Shown here in pieces: positions 5,290-7,560 of a stretch of DNA of 7,560 bases. Source of the stretch: JAIVJM01 sp035761505 (GTDB taxonomy: Bacteria; Acidobacteriota; Blastocatellia; Pyrinomonadales; Pyrinomonadaceae). The notes under the pieces are model-generated. The model was not told the DNA's origin and did no database searches. It saw only the letters and a list, made by a program, of their open reading frames with translations. Position numbers and translations under genes: made by a program. Numbering within the stretch: position 1 is the first letter of the stretch; the number at the start of each line of letters is the position of its first letter. The DNA is taken from NCBI GenBank assembly GCA_035761505.1, contig DASTQX010000420.1:1-7560 (forward strand), given 5' to 3'.

Positions 5290-6042
5290 ATGCGGCGTGA
5301 GCGCGTGGACAAGCTGCTGGTCGAGCGTGGGCTCGCGCCTTCGCGGACGCGGGCGCAGGCGCTCGTGATGGCGGGCGCGGTGCTGGTCGGCGAGCAGCGG
5401 GTCGAGAAGCCTTCGGAGACTTTCCCTCCGGACGCGCCTCTGCGCGTGCGCGGGGCGGAAGACCCGGCGGCGCGTTACGTCGGGCGCGGCGGGCTCAAGT
5501 TGGAGCGGGCGCTTCAAGCGTTCGGCCTCGATGTCTCTGGGCTCGTCTGTCTCGACGTGGGCGCTTCGACGGGCGGCTTCACCGACTGTCTCCTGCAACA
5601 CGGCGCGCGGCGCGTCGTGGCGCTGGACGTGGGCCATAACCAGATAGACTGGCGGCTGCGTTCGGACGAACGCGTCGAAGTCCGAGAGGGCGTCAACGCG
5701 CGCCACCTCCGCCCCGAAGATTTCGACGAGCGTTTTGACCTCGTCGTCATGGACGTATCCTTCATCTCGGCGACGAAGGTTTTGCCCGCGCTCGTTCCGC
5801 TCTTGAAAGACGGAGGCCGCGCCGTCGTCCTCGTCAAGCCGCAGTTCGAGGTCGGCAAAGGCGAGGTCGGCAAAGGCGGCATCGTCAACGACCCGGCGCA
5901 GCACGCGCGCGTCGTCGAAGAAGTGAACGCCTCGGCGCGCGCGCTCGGCCTCCGCGTCGGCGGCGTCATTGAATCCCCCATCACCGGCGCTGACGGCAAC
6001 CGTGAGTTCCTCGCCCTCTACGAACGGGCACAGGAAGAATGA
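5290..6042 (+). CDS. tlyA: TlyA family rRNA (cytidine-2'-O)-methyltransferase / hemolysin A-like
   Basis: The 250-residue protein has an N-terminal S4 RNA-binding domain (about 1-60, MRRERVDKLLVERGLAPSRT onward) and a FtsJ-like SAM-dependent methyltransferase domain. The SAM-binding loop is CLDVGASTGGFTD (87-99). The K-D-K-E catalytic tetrad of TlyA is present at K70 (GRGGLKLE), D155 (VMDVSFIS), K183 (LVKPQFE) and E239 (GNREF), at almost the same numbering as the Mycobacterium enzyme, which also confirms the ATG at 5290. TlyA methylates ribose of cytidines in 16S and/or 23S rRNA, acts in the cytoplasm, and in mycobacteria sets capreomycin sensitivity. The old hemolysin name is probably misleading. 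The start lacks a Shine-Dalgarno and follows a pyrimidine-rich repeat. The stop overlaps the next start. A probable NAD kinase gene about 1.5 kb downstream is a common tlyA neighbour. Confidence 0.95.
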   Translation: MRRERVDKLLVERGLAPSRTRAQALVMAGAVLVGEQRVEKPSETFPPDAPLRVRGAEDPAARYVGRGGLKLERALQAFGLDVSGLVCLDVGASTGGFTDCLLQHGARRVVALDVGHNQIDWRLRSDERVEVREGVNARHLRPEDFDERFDLVVMDVSFISATKVLPALVPLLKDGGRAVVLVKPQFEVGKGEVGKGGIVNDPAQHARVVEEVNASARALGLRVGGVIESPITGADGNREFLALYERAQEE

Positions 6043-6707
6043 TGAGAAAGCTTTCGGAGGCTTCGGCGCTGGCGCGGCTTCAGCGCGGCAAGGCGGCCTT
6101 CCAGACACACGTCAAGCTCGGCTTCGAGCGCGCGGCGCGCGACTGTCGGGTGTGCCCGACGCCCGGCGCGTGCTGCACCGACGCGCACTTCGTCAACGTC
6201 CACATCACGCGCCTCGAAGCCATCGCGGTGCGCGAGACGCTGCGGCGCACGCCCCGGCTCACGGACGAAGCGCGGCGGGCCGTTTATACCCGCGCGCGTC
6301 AAGCGGTCGCACGCTACGGCCTGAACGCGGCGGGCGACACTTACGCGCAGACCTTCTCCTGTCCGCTATTCGTGAAGGGCACGGGCTGCCTCGTCCACCG
6401 TCGCGCGAAACCCGCGCCGTGCGTCCAGCACGCCTGTTACGACAACTGGGAAGACGTGCCGCCGCTCGAACTACAATGGCGCGAGGAGCGGCGCGTCGAG
6501 CGCCTGAACAACGAAGTGTACGGCGCGGCGTGGGCTTGGCTCCCCGTGCCCGTGTGGCTCGCGCTCGTTGACCCGGACGCTGACGGCTCGGAGTTGGAAA
6601 GGCTCGCGCGCGTGTGGGGCGCGCGGCGCGACGGCGCACCGGCAAGGGGCAACTACGCGCGGCGCGAGGGGCTGAAAAGTAGAACTCTGCCCATCCTCCG
6701 CGCGTAA
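6039..6707 (+). CDS. YkgJ-type cysteine-cluster (putative Zn/Fe-chelating) protein
   Basis: The 222-residue protein has eight cysteines in the spacing of the YkgJ/UPF0153 family: C36-x2-C39-x5-C45-C46 (DCRVCPTPGACC), then C108, C117, C128 and C133 (SCPLF, GCLVH, APCVQHAC). This family is annotated as a putative zinc- or iron-chelating domain; its biochemical activity is not established. Residues 140-222 are Trp- and Arg-rich and not recognised. The first ATG (6039) overlaps the tlyA stop in an ATGATGA junction, with a second ATG immediately after; either is possible, and translational coupling to tlyA is likely. This suggests, without proving, a role in the same process, for example metal-dependent RNA or ribosome maintenance. 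There is no signal peptide or membrane span, so it is presumably cytoplasmic. All family cysteines seem present. Confidence 0.85.
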   Translation: MMRKLSEASALARLQRGKAAFQTHVKLGFERAARDCRVCPTPGACCTDAHFVNVHITRLEAIAVRETLRRTPRLTDEARRAVYTRARQAVARYGLNAAGDTYAQTFSCPLFVKGTGCLVHRRAKPAPCVQHACYDNWEDVPPLELQWREERRVERLNNEVYGAAWAWLPVPVWLALVDPDADGSELERLARVWGARRDGAPARGNYARREGLKSRTLPILRA

Positions 6708-6780
6708 GGAGGAGCAGCCGCCCGAAGGAACCGACTTCCGCCCCACGCGCGACGAAACGAGAAAGAATCCGGAGGCCGCG

Positions 6781-7254
6781 ATGTACTGCCCGCACTGTGG
6801 AAACGAATCGTCCGGCGAACTCAACTACTGCAAGCGCTGTGGCGGGAGCCTGAACCCGCTCGCGCTCAACTCGCCGCAAGCCTTGCGGCCCGTCGTCCCG
6901 ACCGGCACGGCTTGGGCGATGGGGGCGACCATGCTCTTCCTCATCGTCTTCGGCCTCACGGCCATCTTCGCCGCCGTGGACAAGCTCGCCGAGCGCGGCG
7001 TCATCCCGCCCGTGCTCGTCCTCATAGTTATCTTCGGCGCGCTCACCGTCCTCGGCGGCGCGACGCTCCTGACCTTCCTCTGGACGCGCGTCCTCGGCCC
7101 GGCCCGCGCCCCTTCGAGCGCCCCTCCGCAACTCGGCAGGCCCACCAACACCAACGAACTCCCGCCCGCCCGCGTCTCCGCCTTCACCGACGCCGCCCAC
7201 GTCCCCAGCGTCACCGAACACACCACCCGCACCTTCGACAACATCAGGAAGTGA
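6781..7254 (+). CDS. Zinc-ribbon protein with two transmembrane segments
   Basis: The 157-residue protein opens with a small zinc ribbon: C3-x2-C6 (YCPHCG) and C17-x2-C20 (YCKRCGGSL), as in the many bacterial zinc_ribbon_2 proteins. Two hydrophobic spans follow, about 44-65 and 76-101, joined by a short loop with KLAERG, so both ends probably face the cytoplasm. The tail (105-157) is Pro/Thr-rich and ends with VPSVTEHTTRTFDNIRK. The start is clear: GGAGG lies five bases before the ATG. It is 73 bp after the cysteine-cluster gene on the same strand and may share its transcript. The stop codon lies inside the heptamer repeat that follows, so the present C-terminus may have been set by that element. 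Its function is unknown; such proteins are often scaffolds or sensors. Confidence 0.85.
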   Translation: MYCPHCGNESSGELNYCKRCGGSLNPLALNSPQALRPVVPTGTAWAMGATMLFLIVFGLTAIFAAVDKLAERGVIPPVLVLIVIFGALTVLGGATLLTFLWTRVLGPARAPSSAPPQLGRPTNTNELPPARVSAFTDAAHVPSVTEHTTRTFDNIRK

Positions 7255-7325
7255 TGAGTGATGAGTGATGAGTGATAAGAAAGAAGCTGTCTTCTCTTAT
7301 CACTTATCACTCATCACTCATCACT
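7250..7325 (+). repeat. Heptamer-built 31-bp hairpin overlapping the stop of the zinc-ribbon gene
   Basis: The left arm (7250-7280) is three copies of AGTGATG, one AGTGATA and AGA. The right arm (7295-7325) is its reverse complement except at 7270/7305, where RNA would form a G-U wobble. In the loop (7281-7294) GAAG (7283-7286) and CTTC (7291-7294) can pair again around CTGT. Because the unit is seven bases long and contains TGATGA, each arm carries stop codons in all frames of the strand it serves. No T-run follows, so it is not a standard terminator. Confidence 0.85.
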
Positions 7326-7334
7326 GCTTTATCG

Positions 7335-7364
7335 TTGACACTCCGGCGCGGGCGCGGCTATCAT
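7335..7364 (+). promoter_or_regulatory. Strong sigma-70-like promoter of the downstream NAD kinase gene
   Basis: TTGACA (7335-7340) is a perfect -35 hexamer and TATCAT (7359-7364) matches five of six -10 positions, with an 18-base spacer. It follows the heptamer hairpin by nine bases. Transcription would begin near 7371, giving a leader of about 135 nt before the ATG at 7506. That leader holds two small stems, GTCGC/GCGAC (7411-7427) and ACGGC/GCCGT (7426-7441), which overlap by two bases and so compete. Confidence 0.65.
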
Positions 7365-7505
7365 CCGGCCAAGTTTTCCGGTTCAATTTCAAGGGTTTGC
7401 GGTTCCCCCGGTCGCTTCGCGGGCGACGGCCCGTGAGCCGTCCGCGCGCCGCGCGACTTTTAGCCGAGACACGCCTGTTCCGCCGGAGTTCGTCCGTCAA
7501 AGCTC

Positions 7506-7560
7506 ATGGAGAAGATTGCCGTCCGACGCGTCGGGGTTCTCATCAAGCCGCACCAGCCGG
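7506..7560 (+). CDS. nadK: Probable NAD kinase, N-terminal fragment at window edge
   Basis: The frame is open from the ATG at 7506 to the window end, 18 complete codons: MEKIAVRRVGVLIKPHQP. The pattern of a short lead, then a V-G-V-hydrophobic strand and a KPH-P turn is what many bacterial NAD kinases show at the start of their Rossmann-like domain, before the GGDG motif that would lie beyond the window. NAD kinase phosphorylates NAD to NADP with ATP or polyphosphate in the cytoplasm. Support also comes from position: nadK genes often lie next to tlyA (and recN). A strong promoter lies 142 bases upstream, but no clear Shine-Dalgarno precedes the ATG. With only 18 residues the call remains tentative. 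Confidence 0.6.
   Translation, partial: MEKIAVRRVGVLIKPHQP

Noticed and set aside
5857..5886. Tandem 15-bp duplication in tlyA giving EVGKGEVGKG
   Set aside because: TlyA proteins normally have an FEVGR-x-VGKGG segment here, so the apparent duplication is family sequence and not an insertion.
6259..7221. 320-codon minus-strand open frame opposite the cysteine-cluster and zinc-ribbon genes
   Set aside because: Low-complexity Gly/Arg/Ala product and no ribosome-binding site, opposite genes with clear motifs.

Overview
The window is G+C-rich bacterial chromosome, roughly two thirds G+C by eye, with strong C/G third-position codon bias. I see no plasmid, phage, insertion-sequence, CRISPR, tRNA or rRNA genes. 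The mixture of genes (a glycine-rich RRM protein, a Wzm/Wzt exporter, TlyA, a small zinc-ribbon membrane protein) and the tandem-repeat hairpins between genes would suit an Acidobacteriota-like soil bacterium. That placement is an inference from gene style, not a demonstrated one.

Left part (1-1691). A GT-B/GT4-type glycosyltransferase runs leftward off the window edge. A 366-bp gap with several small dyads separates it from a rightward gene for an RRM protein with a Gly/Arg-rich tail. That gene ends in a near-ideal terminator made of 24-nt perfect arms.

Middle (1868-4121). A sigma-70-like promoter lies directly in front of a two-gene unit, wzm and wzt, encoding the permease and ATPase of an ABC polysaccharide exporter. 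The ATPase keeps a C-terminal Wzt-type domain. With the glycosyltransferase next door this is probably the edge of a cell-surface polysaccharide locus: sugars are assembled on a lipid carrier in the cytoplasm and the finished chain is exported by Wzm/Wzt.

Right part (4405-7560). First comes an unrecognised single-pass membrane protein with an acidic and then Arg-rich outer region. A purine/pyrimidine-asymmetric inverted-repeat element follows. Then come tlyA (S4 plus FtsJ-like rRNA 2'-O-methyltransferase, all four catalytic residues present), a translationally coupled YkgJ-type cysteine-cluster protein, and a zinc-ribbon protein with two membrane segments. A heptamer-built hairpin overlaps the stop codon of the last of these. 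A strong promoter then drives a gene running off the right edge, whose first 18 residues look like NAD kinase; tlyA next to an NAD kinase gene is a common bacterial arrangement.

No clearly new multi-gene system is visible. The items most worth following are the two tandem-repeat-built hairpins (5152-5289 and 7250-7325), the uncharacterised charge-segmented membrane protein, and the tlyA-coupled cysteine-cluster protein. Both edge genes are partial and are easily missed because they have no stop inside the window.
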